A stretch of DNA of 64,000 bases from CAVUAF01 sp963739375 (GCA_963739375.1 CAVUAF010000014.1:186001-250000); one strand, 5' to 3'. Counted from the stretch's first letter, positions 33,842 to 44,922 are shown. Notes: generated by a model not told the origin, from the letters alone. Made by a program: numbers and translations.

Positions 33842-36800
33842 ATGGATGGGGTTCCGCCCGCCGCGGTATGTCGCATGACCTGCCCAGTTTGCCAATTCGC
33901 CAACCCGGAAGGGGCCGTCTTCTGCAACTCCTGCGGCGCGCCGCTGCGCGTGGCGGCGGCGAAGGCGCCCGATCCCAACCTCACGCTGGACGCGCCCGGG
34001 GGGGCGCAGGATCCGGCCGCCGCCCTGGACGCTCCTATCCCGCCCGCCGCCGATCCGAGCACCACCATGGATGTGCCCGCCGCCCGGGCAATTGACCCCA
34101 ACGCCACGCTGGACACGCTGCCGCAGCCGCATCCCAAGCGCAAGGTACTGAACACGGACGCGATGGCCACGGTGGACCGCGCCGTGTTCGCGCCGGCCCA
34201 GGCGCAGCCGGCGGCCGCGGACGCAGAGACGGTCAAGGTGGCGGCGCTGACGCCGCGGCCGGCGTCGCCGAGCTTCTCCATGTCGGCCAGCGGGGTGATG
34301 ATTCCCGACTTCGGCGCGCGCTATGAGGTGGAGAAGGTCCTGGGGCAGGGCGGGATGGGGGCGGTGTACAAGGCGCGCGACAAGGAACTGGACCGCACGG
34401 TGGCGCTCAAGCTGCTGCGCCCCGACATCATCCCCGACCAGAACGCGATTGCGCGCTTTAAGCAGGAGCTGCTGCTGGCGAGCAAGGTCTCGCACAAAAA
34501 CATCCTGCGCATCCACGACCTGGGGGACGCCAACGGGCTGAAGTTCATCTCCATGGCGTACATCGAGGGGGAGGACCTGCACCAGCTGCTGGAGCGGGAA
34601 GGGGCGCTGCCCATCGAGCGCGCGGTGAACCTGGCGCGGCAGATCGTGGCGGCGCTGGAGGCGGCGCACGCCGAGGGGGTGGTACATCGCGATCTCAAGC
34701 CGCAGAACGTGCTGCTGGCGGCGGGCGACGCGGTCTTCCTGAGCGACTTCGGGCTGGCCAAGTCTACCGGCACGGAGAACGTGGCGCAGACCATGAGCGG
34801 GCAGTTCGTGGGGACGCCGCAGTACATGTCGCCGGAGCAGGTGGAGGGGCGGCCGACCGACCACCGCGGCGATATCTACGCCTTCGGGCTGCTCCTGTAC
34901 GAGATGCTCACCGGGAAGGTGACGTTCAGCGGCAGCTCGGTCTTCCAGATCATGTACCAGCGGGTGCAGGGGCGGGCGCCGAACCCGAAAGTGCTGCGCG
35001 CCGACATTCCCGATTACCTGGTGCGAATCATCGATCGCTGCCTGGAGCGCGACCCGGAGCTGCGCTACCAGAGCGCGCAGGAGATCCTGCGCGACATCGA
35101 CGCGCAGCGGCCGCCGGAAGGGTCGGGGACCTTCGAGCGGCGCGCCAAGCGCCTCCTGTACAGCGCGCGGCACTCGCGCGGCACCTGGGCGGTGGCGGGC
35201 ACGCTGGCGCTCGTCCTGGTGCTGGCGCTGGCGGTGCCGGCGTCGCGCAACCTGCTGCTGAGCGGGCTGCGCCGCGCACTGGGCACGAGCGAGGTGAAGC
35301 CGTCGAAGTACGTGGCGGTGCTGCCGTTCAAGGTGACGGGGGAGCAGCCGGAGCTGCGCTACGCCGCCGACGGCATCGTGGAAGCCATCACCGGGCGGCT
35401 GTTCCAGGTGAAGAGCATCCACACGGAGACGACGTCGTCGCTGCAGAAGTTCAATCCCGACGACCCGCCGGAAAAACTGGGCAAGGCGCTGGGCGCGAGC
35501 GTGGTGATTTCGGGCACGGTGCAGGGGCAGGGCGACAAGCTGCGCATCGTGGCCAAGCTCTCCGAGGTCAAGAGCGGGCAAGTGCTGTGGACGCAGGAGT
35601 TCCCCGGAGTGCAGAAAGACCTGCTCACGCTGGAAGACCAGATTTACGCCAAGCTGATCGCGGCGCTGCAGGTGAAGCTGACGTCGGGGGAGATGGCGGC
35701 GTCGAGCCTCCACCCGACGGAAAACGTGGAGGCGTACCAGGCCTACCTACGGGGGCGCAACCTGATGCGCGGGCAGCTGGACGTGGAGAACGTCAAGCAG
35801 GCCATCGCGGTCTACGAAGACGCGCTGAAGCGCGACCCGAACTTCGTGCTGGCGTACACCGGGATCGCCGACGCCAGCATGCGCATGTACAAGGAGACCA
35901 AGGACAGCAAGTGGGCCGACCGGGCGCTGAGCGCGGGGCAGCAGGCGGCCACGCTGAATGACAGCCTGCCCGAGGTCCACGTGGCGCTGGGCAGCATCTA
36001 CAGCCAGACCGGGAAGCAGACGGAGGCGATTGCGGAACTGCAGCGGGCCACGGCGCTGGCGCCCAACGCCGACGAAGGCTATCGCCGGCTGGGCGACGCT
36101 TACCTGGCGGCGGGGAAGAAAGCGGAGTCGCTGGCCGCCTACCACAAGGCAATCGAACTGAACCCGTACTACTGGTTCAACTACAACGTGCTGGGCACGG
36201 CGTCGGTGAAGTTCGGAGACTACGAGGCGGCGCTGGCGGCGTTCCAGAAAGTCACCGAGATCGATCCCAACAACGCGGCGGCGCAGCGCAACATCGGGGC
36301 CACCTACATCCGGCAGGGGAAATACGCGGAGGCGGTGCCGGTGCTGCAGAAGGCACTGACGCTGGAGAAGCACCGCACCGGGTTCCTGAACCTGGGCACC
36401 GCGCTGTTCTTCCTCAAGCGCTACCCGGAGTCGGTGGAGCAGTTCCAGCACGCGGTGGAGATGGGAGCGAACTACGAGCCGGCGGTGGGGAGCCTGGCCG
36501 ACGCGTATCGCTGGTCGGGCAAGCCGACGGAAGCGGCGCAGACCTACGACCGGGCCATCGAACTGGCGCTGCAGCAGCTGCAGACTAATCCCAAAGACGC
36601 GCAGGCGATGGGGCGGCTGGCAACGTACTACGCGAAGAAGGGCGACAAGGCGCGGGCGGAGCAGTTTATCCGCCAGGCGCGCACCGTCAATCCCGGGGAC
36701 AACTGGCTGATGTACACCGAGGGCGAGGTGAAGGCCATTCTCGGGGATGAGCCCGGCGCTGTGAGCGCGCTGCAGGCCGCGTTCGCGAACAAGTATCCCC

Positions 36801-36877
36801 GGCAGGAAGCGCAGAACGATCCCGAGTTGGCGAAGCTGCAGCAGCGGGCGGACTACAAGCAGATGATGGCGAAGTAG
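33842..36877 (+). CDS. Ser/Thr protein kinase with zinc ribbon, TolB-like domain and TPRs
   Basis: 1011 residues. A zinc ribbon starts it (CPVCQFANPEGAVFCNSCGA, residues 13-32; an ATG at 33875 just before it is an alternative start), then a Pro/Asp-rich linker, then a Hanks-type kinase domain from about 160 (GQGGMGAVY loop, VALKLL Lys, HRDLKPQNVL near 282, DFGLAK, APE-like SPEQ). A TM follows at about 450-470 (AVAGTLALVLVLALAVPA). The extracytoplasmic half contains a TolB-like/FlgO-like module (YVAVLPFKVTGEQPELRYAA; GASVVISGTVQGQGDKLRIV) and roughly eight TPRs. It transmits signals by phosphorylation; targets are unknown. The same TolB-TPR half is found in the winged-helix gene at 39932. Confidence 0.95.
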   Translation: MDGVPPAAVCRMTCPVCQFANPEGAVFCNSCGAPLRVAAAKAPDPNLTLDAPGGAQDPAAALDAPIPPAADPSTTMDVPAARAIDPNATLDTLPQPHPKRKVLNTDAMATVDRAVFAPAQAQPAAADAETVKVAALTPRPASPSFSMSASGVMIPDFGARYEVEKVLGQGGMGAVYKARDKELDRTVALKLLRPDIIPDQNAIARFKQELLLASKVSHKNILRIHDLGDANGLKFISMAYIEGEDLHQLLEREGALPIERAVNLARQIVAALEAAHAEGVVHRDLKPQNVLLAAGDAVFLSDFGLAKSTGTENVAQTMSGQFVGTPQYMSPEQVEGRPTDHRGDIYAFGLLLYEMLTGKVTFSGSSVFQIMYQRVQGRAPNPKVLRADIPDYLVRIIDRCLERDPELRYQSAQEILRDIDAQRPPEGSGTFERRAKRLLYSARHSRGTWAVAGTLALVLVLALAVPASRNLLLSGLRRALGTSEVKPSKYVAVLPFKVTGEQPELRYAADGIVEAITGRLFQVKSIHTETTSSLQKFNPDDPPEKLGKALGASVVISGTVQGQGDKLRIVAKLSEVKSGQVLWTQEFPGVQKDLLTLEDQIYAKLIAALQVKLTSGEMAASSLHPTENVEAYQAYLRGRNLMRGQLDVENVKQAIAVYEDALKRDPNFVLAYTGIADASMRMYKETKDSKWADRALSAGQQAATLNDSLPEVHVALGSIYSQTGKQTEAIAELQRATALAPNADEGYRRLGDAYLAAGKKAESLAAYHKAIELNPYYWFNYNVLGTASVKFGDYEAALAAFQKVTEIDPNNAAAQRNIGATYIRQGKYAEAVPVLQKALTLEKHRTGFLNLGTALFFLKRYPESVEQFQHAVEMGANYEPAVGSLADAYRWSGKPTEAAQTYDRAIELALQQLQTNPKDAQAMGRLATYYAKKGDKARAEQFIRQARTVNPGDNWLMYTEGEVKAILGDEPGAVSALQAAFANKYPRQEAQNDPELAKLQQRADYKQMMAK

Positions 36878-36903
36878 GAGTGCTGTCCGCTGTCCGCGAC
36901 GGC

Positions 36904-36985
36904 AGTTCCCAGTTCTCAGTTCTCAGTTCTCAGTTCTCAGTTCTCAGAAAACCAGGATTCCTCGCTGCGCTCGGGATGACAAAAC
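36904..36985. repeat. Six AGTTCTC-type heptamers plus REP-like palindrome
   Basis: One AGTTCCC and five AGTTCTC copies (36904-36945), then AGAAAACCAGGATTCC and TCGCTGCGCTCGGGATGACA, same order as at 33244 and 44760. Confidence 0.9.
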
Positions 36986-37004
36986 TCTGCGGCGCGGGCG
37001 GGCA

Positions 37005-37541
37005 TCAATGCAGGGACCGGCCGGTGGTAAGGCAGTCGCCCTCGTCGGCGCCGATGGAACGGAGGGTGAGGGTCTGGTCGCTGCACAGAACCTGCCAGCC
37101 GCGATTCACCGGGCGGGCGAGGATTTGATATTGGGTCACCGGGCCGCCGCTCTTGTCCTCCCGGCAATTGCGCAGCTGAAAGCGATAGCCGTTGCGCACG
37201 CCGTAGGCCAGGTCGCTGCTGATGAGATTCGCGCGCCGCAGCGTGTACAGGTCGCAGGTGAAGCCGACGGCGGGATAGCGCTGGGCGTAGAGGCGTTCGG
37301 CGTTGTGAAGCGTGCCCAGCGTGTTGGCCGCCATGCTCTCGGAGTTGCGGCGGCGCTCGGCGAGGAGGTCGGGCAGCGCGATGAGCGCGCACAGTGCCAG
37401 GAAAGCCACGAGGGCGATGAGGCAGCCCAGCCCGGCCCGCGACTTTTTGGCGGGAGGCGCCGACGCGGCGAGAGGCTGGCCGCAGTTGGGACAAAAGCCG
37501 GGAGCCTGGGTGAGCGCGGCGCCGCAGTGGGAGCAGAACAT
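37005..37541 (-). CDS. Zinc-ribbon membrane protein with pilin-like periplasmic domain
   Basis: 178 residues. MFCSHCGAALTQAPGFCPNC is a zinc ribbon; a TM follows (GLGCLIALVAFLALCALIAL). The rest looks periplasmic and resembles the small type IV pilin-like domain of acidobacterial proteins: ANTLGTLHNAERLYAQRYPA, then FTCDLYTLRRANLISSDLAY and GYRFQLRNCREDKSG, with two Cys likely forming a disulfide. Function unknown. It is divergent from the CPBP gene with 283 bp between, in which I see nothing recognisable. Confidence 0.75.
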   Translation of the reverse strand: MFCSHCGAALTQAPGFCPNCGQPLAASAPPAKKSRAGLGCLIALVAFLALCALIALPDLLAERRRNSESMAANTLGTLHNAERLYAQRYPAVGFTCDLYTLRRANLISSDLAYGVRNGYRFQLRNCREDKSGGPVTQYQILARPVNRGWQVLCSDQTLTLRSIGADEGDCLTTGRSLH

Positions 37542-37824
37542 TGGGGCGGAATGTACGGCGCGGCGCGGGCGGCGTCAAGGTGTTCGCGGGGAGAGCTACA
37601 GAGAGAGAGAAAATCCGGCCACCCCCCGGTTTCGGGCGATGCGCGGGAGACAACGTCATGGCTTGGCGGGTGTGGAAACGCGGCGGCGCTTCGGAGGGCG
37701 AACAGACGGCGCAAACTTACGATAAGGGGATTTCACAACAGTTAGCCCCATCTGCGCTTGCTTTCGGAGTGCTCCAGGCGCAACATAAGCCCACACAGCC
37801 GCAAAGGGAGGCGGGCCGGAGCGG

Positions 37825-38616
37825 ATGAGACAGTTATTCAAGCGGCATCCTCTGCCGCTTTTCTTCCTGCTCGCTTTTGTCGGCTTTTGGAGCTGTCTCG
37901 CACTCAACCGAGTGCCACGCCTTCATTTTTGGGTGCCAATGCTCGGTGTGTTCGCTCCCGCGGTCGCCGCACTTACCGTTACCGGTATGTGTGAAGGCGA
38001 GGACGCGATTCGCAAGCTCCTTGGCAGTCTTGGGCGGTGGCGCGTCCAACCGCAGTGGTACGCGGTCGCGATAGGACTGCCGGTCGCCCAAGCTCTGGTC
38101 GGCATCGCGCTCGCGCTCCCTCTACATAAGTTCAAGAGTTCCAACCTGGACAATCTGGGCGCGGTTCTGCCCTCCATGTGGATCTTCTTCTTATTCGCCG
38201 CCGGCGAAGAGCTCGGCTGGCGCGGGTTTGCACTGCCACGCCTCCTGGCGCGCTACGGTCCGGTCTACGCCAGCATGATTCTCGGTGCGCTCCATTCAGT
38301 ATGGCATTGGCCCCTGATCCTGCTGCCAAACGGCTTGATGAGTGATCTTCCCCTGCTCCCTTGGAGCGTGGCTGTACTCTCGGAAGCCCTCGTTTTTACT
38401 TGGCTATTCCAGAGCACGAACGGCAGTGTGTTGATTGTTGTGCTCTGGCACGGGATGGTGAACAGCTCCATGCTGCTCTTCAACGCGATCGATGCCGCTT
38501 CCATGCCGTGGATTAAGTCAGGTATCTGCATCGTCACCGCCGCGGCGGTCGTGCTTGTAGCCGGTTCCGGTCTAGGCCGCAAGAAAGTCGAATCGCGGAC
38601 CGCTTCGGCTGGTTGA
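37825..38616 (+). CDS. CPBP-family intramembrane metalloprotease
   Basis: 263 residues, about seven to eight membrane segments. Abi/CAAX-protease motifs are intact: Glu128-Glu129 in AGEELGWRGF (EExxxR), the HSVWHW His motif near 155 and the final VLWHGMVNSS with a catalytic His. CPBP proteases cleave prenylated or other membrane peptides; some protect against bacteriocins. No peptide gene is adjacent. Codon use and GC are slightly lower than neighbours. ATG with GGAG upstream. Confidence 0.9.
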   Translation: MRQLFKRHPLPLFFLLAFVGFWSCLALNRVPRLHFWVPMLGVFAPAVAALTVTGMCEGEDAIRKLLGSLGRWRVQPQWYAVAIGLPVAQALVGIALALPLHKFKSSNLDNLGAVLPSMWIFFLFAAGEELGWRGFALPRLLARYGPVYASMILGALHSVWHWPLILLPNGLMSDLPLLPWSVAVLSEALVFTWLFQSTNGSVLIVVLWHGMVNSSMLLFNAIDAASMPWIKSGICIVTAAAVVLVAGSGLGRKKVESRTASAG

Positions 38617-38806
38617 TGGGCAAGGTAACTCTTGATAACAGCCCTTAGCGTAAGCTTGCGCCATCTGTTCGCCCTCCGACCCTCGATTCGGCTTCGGGCG
38701 CGGCGCTTCCTCAGCCTCGCTGGGGATGACAGAGAAGACGAACGGCGAGGAGCGGTGGGGGACCGTCCTCGACGTTCGCTGTCTGGCGGCCTGGCTGGCG
38801 TCGGGT

Positions 38807-39451
38807 TCAGTCCACCTCGACGCGGGTGCCGGAGATCGTGCCCTGCTCGCTGCCCTGCGAGTTCCCCGCCAGGTCGAAGAACTCGACGGTGGCGGTGCCG
38901 TGGAAACGGTTGCCGTCGTTGGTGAGGGTGACCGTCTCGCGGATCATGACCGTGCCGACCAGATTGCCGGCGGGGTCAAAGGCCCACGAGGGGTGCTTCA
39001 GGCGGAAGGTGCGGGGGCCGCTCTGCGTCCAGACGCCGAAGCAAACGTTGCCTTCGGCCGGCGGGGTGGTGTCGTTGAGCACCTCGGTGCCGTCACCGTG
39101 CCAGATTTCGAATGCCTGGTCCACGGTCTGGCCGCCGGAGTTGAAGTCCACCTTCCACAGGCCGACGATGCTGCCGGGGTGGACGTCGCGCGAAGCGGGC
39201 GCGTTGGATTCGTCGGCCGCCGGGGATGCCTCCGCCTCCGGGGAGGCCTCCGCCATGCGCCCCGACTGCGAGCTCGCCCCGGGAAGCGCGGTTACGCGCC
39301 CGAAGCGTGGCACATGGCAGGTGGCGGAAGCACTCGGCGCGAACAGCGAGCAGAGGAGCGCTGCGGCGAGCGCCAGGGCCACACGGGTGAGAGGTTGACG
39401 GCGCTGGTCCGCCGCAGAGAGGTTGCGATACCGGGAAGCGATGCTAGTCAT
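38807..39451 (-). CDS. Secreted hypothetical protein
   Basis: 214 residues from the ATG at 39451, which lies inside the end of the upstream small gene (overlap of eight bases), with GAGGA spaced eight bases before it. The signal peptide ends near APSASATC. After a Glu/Ala/Pro linker, a beta-rich domain follows: GSIVGLWKVDFNSGGQTVDQ, GNVCFGVWTQSGPRTFRLKH, MIRETVTLTNDGNRFHGTAT, QGTISGTRVEVD. The pattern resembles lipocalin-like acidobacterial secreted proteins (GLWKVxF and FRLKHPSW). Function unknown. Confidence 0.75.
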   Translation of the reverse strand: MTSIASRYRNLSAADQRRQPLTRVALALAAALLCSLFAPSASATCHVPRFGRVTALPGASSQSGRMAEASPEAEASPAADESNAPASRDVHPGSIVGLWKVDFNSGGQTVDQAFEIWHGDGTEVLNDTTPPAEGNVCFGVWTQSGPRTFRLKHPSWAFDPAGNLVGTVMIRETVTLTNDGNRFHGTATVEFFDLAGNSQGSEQGTISGTRVEVD

Positions 39452-39755
39452 TTTTCTTGTCCTCATCGTGAATTGGGTTTCGCTGGGTCAGCAGCGGGGT
39501 GCGCGAACGCACCTGGTGCAGAAGTGAATCCAGCCACGTCATTCCTTCTCCCGGGCGCGACGGCGCGAGCGAGCCATCAGCGATGCGCTGGCACAGATGC
39601 GCGAGCGGCAGGCTGTCCGGGGGAGCGAGTTCCGCGCCCCCGGCCGGCGGGAGCGGCTGGCCACACGCCGCACAACGCGGCCCATCGCCAGCCTGGGACT
39701 TGCGCAAAAACCACGACTGCTGCACGCGCAACACAATCCTGGTTCTTCGGGTCAA
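39444..39755 (-). CDS. Small hypothetical protein with Cys pair
   Basis: About 103 residues, start uncertain. Core: RCAACGQPLPPAGGAELAPP then LAHLCQRIADGSLAPSRPGE. A CxxC pair is seen but only one further Cys, so zinc binding is doubtful. Its end overlaps the start of the secreted-protein gene, which supports a real coupled pair. No known family. Confidence 0.5.
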   Translation of the reverse strand: MTRRTRIVLRVQQSWFLRKSQAGDGPRCAACGQPLPPAGGAELAPPDSLPLAHLCQRIADGSLAPSRPGEGMTWLDSLLHQVRSRTPLLTQRNPIHDEDKKND

Positions 39756-39931
39756 CGTCCGCCTCCACGCACCTTGGGAGAGGGGATGGTTCGTGGTAGA
39801 TTCCCCTCCACGGCCCGGGGAAACCTGCTCCCGGTCCGTTGCGGCGCAGCATGGGGCGAGTGGGGTTGAAAAGTCTTTAGCCGGGCGCTGAAAGCTTCTA
39901 AGAGGATCTAAAACGCGGCGCGGCGCGGTGT

Positions 39932-41854
39932 ATGTCCCCGCAAATCAACGAGATCTACGAATTCGACGATTTCCGGCTGGACCTGGGACGGCGGGTCCTG
40001 CTACGCGCCGGAGAGGCCGTGCCGCTCACCGCGAAGGTGTTCGAGACGCTCGCCATCCTGGTGCAGAACGCCGGGCGCCTGCTGGGCAAAGACGAACTGA
40101 TGAAGGCCATCTGGCCGGACAGCTTCGTCGAGGAAGCCAACCTGGCGCAGAACATCGCGGTGCTGCGCAAGCTGCTGGGGGAGAAGCCGGGGGAGAACCG
40201 CTACATTGTCACCGTCCCGGGGCGGGGCTACCAGTTCGTGGCCCGGCTGCGGCGGGTGGAGGAAGCGCCGGCGGACCTCGTCATGACGCGGCAGGCCACG
40301 GCGGAACTCGTGATCGAGCAGACGGACGAGGCGGTGGAGGCGACGCTCTCCCGGCCGGCGTTGACTGCCGGCGGGTGGCCCCACCGGCGCATGGCGGTGG
40401 CGGCAGGCGCGGTGGTGGTCGTGGCGCTGCTGGCGCTGGCGGGCGTCCTGGTTTGGCGGGGGCGCCGGGAGGCAGCCGGAGCGCAGGTGACCAAGTCGCT
40501 GGCGGTGCTGCCCTTCCAGGCGCTGAACGCGGCCCCCGGCGAGGAATACCTTGGGGTGGGGATCACCGACGCGATCATCACGCGCCTGAGCAACGTGCAT
40601 CGCCTGGTGGTGCGGCCGACCGATGCGGTGCTGGGTTATGCCGGTCCGCAGCGCGACGCGCGAAAGGCGGGGCAGGCGCTGGGGGTGGGCGCGATCCTCG
40701 ACGGCACGGTACAGAAATCCGGCGACCGCATTCGCGTGACCGTGCAACTGGTGCAGGTGTCCGACGGACGGCCGCTGTGGGCCCGCAGCTTCGACGAAAA
40801 ATTCACCAACGTCTTCGCGGTGGAGGATTCCATCTCACAGGACATCGTGCAGGCGCTGGCGCTGACCCTGGCGGCGGAGGAGCGGCAGCAGCTCTCCCGC
40901 CACTACACCGAAGACATCGAGGCCTACCGCAACTACCTCCAGGGACGCTATGCGGAGCTCCAGTTCAGCCGCGCCGGGCTGGATAGCGCCATTCGCTACT
41001 TCGACCGCGCCATTGCGCTCGATCCTGGATACGCGCTGGCGTACGCCGGGCTGGCCGACGCCTACACCACCGCGTCCGATTGGATTCTGCCGCCGCGGGA
41101 AGCGCTGCCGCACGCGGAGGCGGCCGCGCACCAGGCGCTGACGATCGACCCCAACCTGGCGGAGGCGCACGCCTCGCTGGGGCACGCCTACCTGCATCAG
41201 TGGAAGCTGGACGCTGCGGGGCCGGAGTTCGACCGCGCCCTGGCCCTGAACCCCAACGATACGTCCACGTACTTCGCGTACGCCGAGTACCTGTCGGCGC
41301 GGGGCGAGGAAGACCGGGCGGTGGCGGCGTCGTGCAAGGCGCTGGAGATCGATCCGGTGTCGCCGGACATCCTGTGCTTCATGGCGTGGCCGCTCTACCT
41401 GAAGCACGACTTCGATGCCGCGCTGGTCACGGCGCAGAAGGGGACGCAGCTCTATCCCGGGCTGTGGGTGAGCCATTACTCCGCGGGACTGGTGTACTTT
41501 GCGCGGCGGCAATTCGCGGAGGCGGCGGCGGAGTTCGAGAAGGCGAGCGCGATCAATCCGGAGTCTTCGGTGCCGGTGGGAGCGCTGGCAGCGGCCGAGG
41601 CCGCGGCGGGCCGGAAGATGGAGGCGCTGCGCCGGGTCGCGGAGCTGCAAAAGCGCAGCGCCAGCGAGTACGTCTCGCCCATGGTGTTCGCCGACATCTA
41701 CAACGCGCTGGGCGAGCGCGACCGGGTCTTCGAGTACCTGGAGCGCGCCTACACCGACCAGTCGGAGCGGCTCATTTTCCTGAAATACGACCCGGTGTAC
41801 GACAACCTGCACGGCGAGGCGCGCTTCCAGGCGCTGCTACGCAGGGTGCAGTGA
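39932..41854 (+). CDS. Winged-helix (OmpR/CadC-type) membrane regulator with TolB-like domain and TPRs
   Basis: 640 residues. Trans_reg_C DNA-binding domain at 10-110: FDDFRLDLGRRVLLRAGEAV, KVFETLAILVQNAGRLLGKD and NRYIVTVPGRGYQFVARL. One TM at about 150-175 (VAAGAVVVVALLALAGVLVW). Outside: a TolB-like module (SLAVLPFQALNAAPGEEYLG; GVGAILDGTVQKSGDRIRVT) and about seven TPRs to the end. CadC-type proteins sense signals outside the membrane and bind DNA directly. Domain order mirrors the kinase at 33842, which has a kinase in place of the winged helix. Targets unknown. Confidence 0.93.
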   Translation: MSPQINEIYEFDDFRLDLGRRVLLRAGEAVPLTAKVFETLAILVQNAGRLLGKDELMKAIWPDSFVEEANLAQNIAVLRKLLGEKPGENRYIVTVPGRGYQFVARLRRVEEAPADLVMTRQATAELVIEQTDEAVEATLSRPALTAGGWPHRRMAVAAGAVVVVALLALAGVLVWRGRREAAGAQVTKSLAVLPFQALNAAPGEEYLGVGITDAIITRLSNVHRLVVRPTDAVLGYAGPQRDARKAGQALGVGAILDGTVQKSGDRIRVTVQLVQVSDGRPLWARSFDEKFTNVFAVEDSISQDIVQALALTLAAEERQQLSRHYTEDIEAYRNYLQGRYAELQFSRAGLDSAIRYFDRAIALDPGYALAYAGLADAYTTASDWILPPREALPHAEAAAHQALTIDPNLAEAHASLGHAYLHQWKLDAAGPEFDRALALNPNDTSTYFAYAEYLSARGEEDRAVAASCKALEIDPVSPDILCFMAWPLYLKHDFDAALVTAQKGTQLYPGLWVSHYSAGLVYFARRQFAEAAAEFEKASAINPESSVPVGALAAAEAAAGRKMEALRRVAELQKRSASEYVSPMVFADIYNALGERDRVFEYLERAYTDQSERLIFLKYDPVYDNLHGEARFQALLRRVQ

Positions 41855-41858
41855 AGCA

Positions 41859-41879
41859 GTTTCGCGTTTCGCGTTTCGC
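41859..41879. repeat. Three GTTTCGC heptamers
   Basis: Exact tandem, starting four bases after the preceding stop codon. Confidence 0.85.
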
Positions 41880-41901
41880 GTCAGAGCGCAGAATTCACAA
41901 C

Positions 41902-41931
41902 AAAAAAGAAACGCGGGCGAGTCGCCCGCGT
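41902..41931 (-). terminator. Terminator of the sigma-factor gene
   Basis: On the minus strand a 10-bp stem (ACGCGGGCGA with TCGCCCGCGT) with a one-base gap in the middle is followed by TTCTTTTTTG. It lies 45 bp after the rpoD stop codon. Confidence 0.85.
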
Positions 41932-41976
41932 CCACGATTGATCTGATCTGCGTTGATTCGCGTCCATCCGCGGATG

Positions 41977-43674
<1,698 letters not shown>

Positions 43675-43964
43675 AACGGGACTCTCCCCTGCAATAAGTC
43701 AGATGCGCGTCACAGACGGACCTGTACGGATTCGCAGTACTCGGCGGGATTGGCTTGAGCCGGCAAGCCAATCGTTGATTATAACAGACTCTGCCGCCCC
43801 GCCCAAGGCACCGCGCCCCCGGGCCTGCGGATTAGATGTCCGGCGGCGAGGTTTGGTTTCCAGAATCAGCCGCTTACGGAGCGAGGGGAAAGGCAGCCGG
43901 CAGCGGCGCGGCGTAGTGCGACTTCTAAGGCCGGCCGGGGGGGCAGGGCCAGGTAGCGAAAAAG

Positions 43965-43978
43965 GTGACGCAAATCAC
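43965..43978 (+). promoter_or_regulatory. Crp-like site 3, upstream of the gene at 44016
   Basis: GTGAC-GCAA-ATCAC. A good -10 hexamer TAAAAT lies at 44002-44007, 33 bp from the centre, so transcription should begin about two bases before the GTG at 44016. Confidence 0.75.
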
Positions 43979-44015
43979 TGGCACGAGCGCGAAATCGGTC
44001 CTAAAATGTGTCTGC

Positions 44016-44480
44016 GTGGATTACGAAGCCCAAGATTCCGGGTCCTTCGACGACACGGCGGCATGCTCCGCGCTCCTTGACCCGCTGCCGCACCCGAACC
44101 TCTCCGCCCAGATCAATCACAACCTCGTGCAGTCGGAAATCGAGGGCGGGGTGCACCTGCAGCAGGTGCCGGAAGGCACGGTGCTGATTGTGCGCACGCG
44201 CAACCACGAGTACACCGTGATCCACCTGGGACGCGGCGAGGCACTGATCTGCGGGCATCCGGAGTTCTGCCCGGAGCCGGTGAGCGTGCGCATCGCGGGC
44301 TCGACTTGGGGCGGCTCGATGCTGAAGCGGCGCTTCATCGGGCGCGGCATGCACCTGGAATTCTGGGACCCGGCGACCCGGCGCCCGATCCTCACCTCGC
44401 GCATTCTGGCCATCCACGAGGCCCGGGAAACGCGCGTCACCGCCACCCTGCCCGATCCGCGGCTGCCCGCCGACGCGTAA
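44016..44480 (+). CDS. Hypothetical protein of the Crp-like regulon
   Basis: 154 residues from the GTG at 44016. A longer reading from a GTG at 43965 would start inside the palindrome and is unlikely. The protein is soluble, mixed alpha/beta: SALLDPLPHPNLSAQINHNL, then QQVPEGTVLIVRTRNHEYTV, IHLGRGEALICGHPEFCPEP, GSTWGGSMLKRRFIGRGMHL and ILTSRILAIHEARETRV. The pattern is compatible with a small beta-barrel but no family is recognised. Promoter geometry suggests a leaderless mRNA activated by a Crp-type protein. Confidence 0.72.
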   Translation: MDYEAQDSGSFDDTAACSALLDPLPHPNLSAQINHNLVQSEIEGGVHLQQVPEGTVLIVRTRNHEYTVIHLGRGEALICGHPEFCPEPVSVRIAGSTWGGSMLKRRFIGRGMHLEFWDPATRRPILTSRILAIHEARETRVTATLPDPRLPADA

Positions 44481-44484
44481 GCGC

Positions 44485-44860
44485 AGTTCTCAGTTCTCAG
44501 AAAAACCTAGATCCCTCGCTACGCTCGGGATGACAAGAGGCAGGTTTCGAGGTTTCACGTTTCACGTTGCGGCACGCGGGAGTCGGTTGAAAAAGGCGAG
44601 CGGCAGGGTAGCGCGGAGGGAGTAGGGATCCTTCGACTCGCGCTCAGTCGCATACGCTTCCTCGCGCTCGCTCAGGATGACAATCCTGGGGGGTGTCTCT
44701 GATGCAGGCCTGAAGGCCTGCGCCACCCAATTCACGCTGCGCTGGGGAGGACAAGAGGCAGTTCTCAGTTCTCAGTTCTCAGTTCTCAGTTCTCAGAAAA
44801 CCCAGATCCCTCGCTGCGCTCGGGACGACAATTCTCTAAGGGAGTGACGCCGGCGGGACG
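44485..44860. repeat. Dense repeat cluster
   Basis: 44485-44498: two AGTTCTC heptamers plus a REP-like unit. 44543-44565: GTTTCAC-type heptamers. 44625-44680: the long REP-like palindrome starting ATCCTTCGACTCGCGCTCAG. 44760-44794: five AGTTCTC heptamers plus the REP-like unit again. GCCGGCGGGACGCCGG hairpins follow up to 44900. No gene in 44481-44922. Confidence 0.85.
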
Positions 44861-44922
44861 CCGGCGCTCCCACTGCTGCGTTGCCGGCGGGACGCCGGCT
44901 CTCCACTCCTGCTCCCAATCGT

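Noticed and set aside
43965..44015. GTG at 43965 as the start of the 44-kb gene
   Set aside because: It is the left half of the palindrome and lies upstream of the TAAAAT -10 box.
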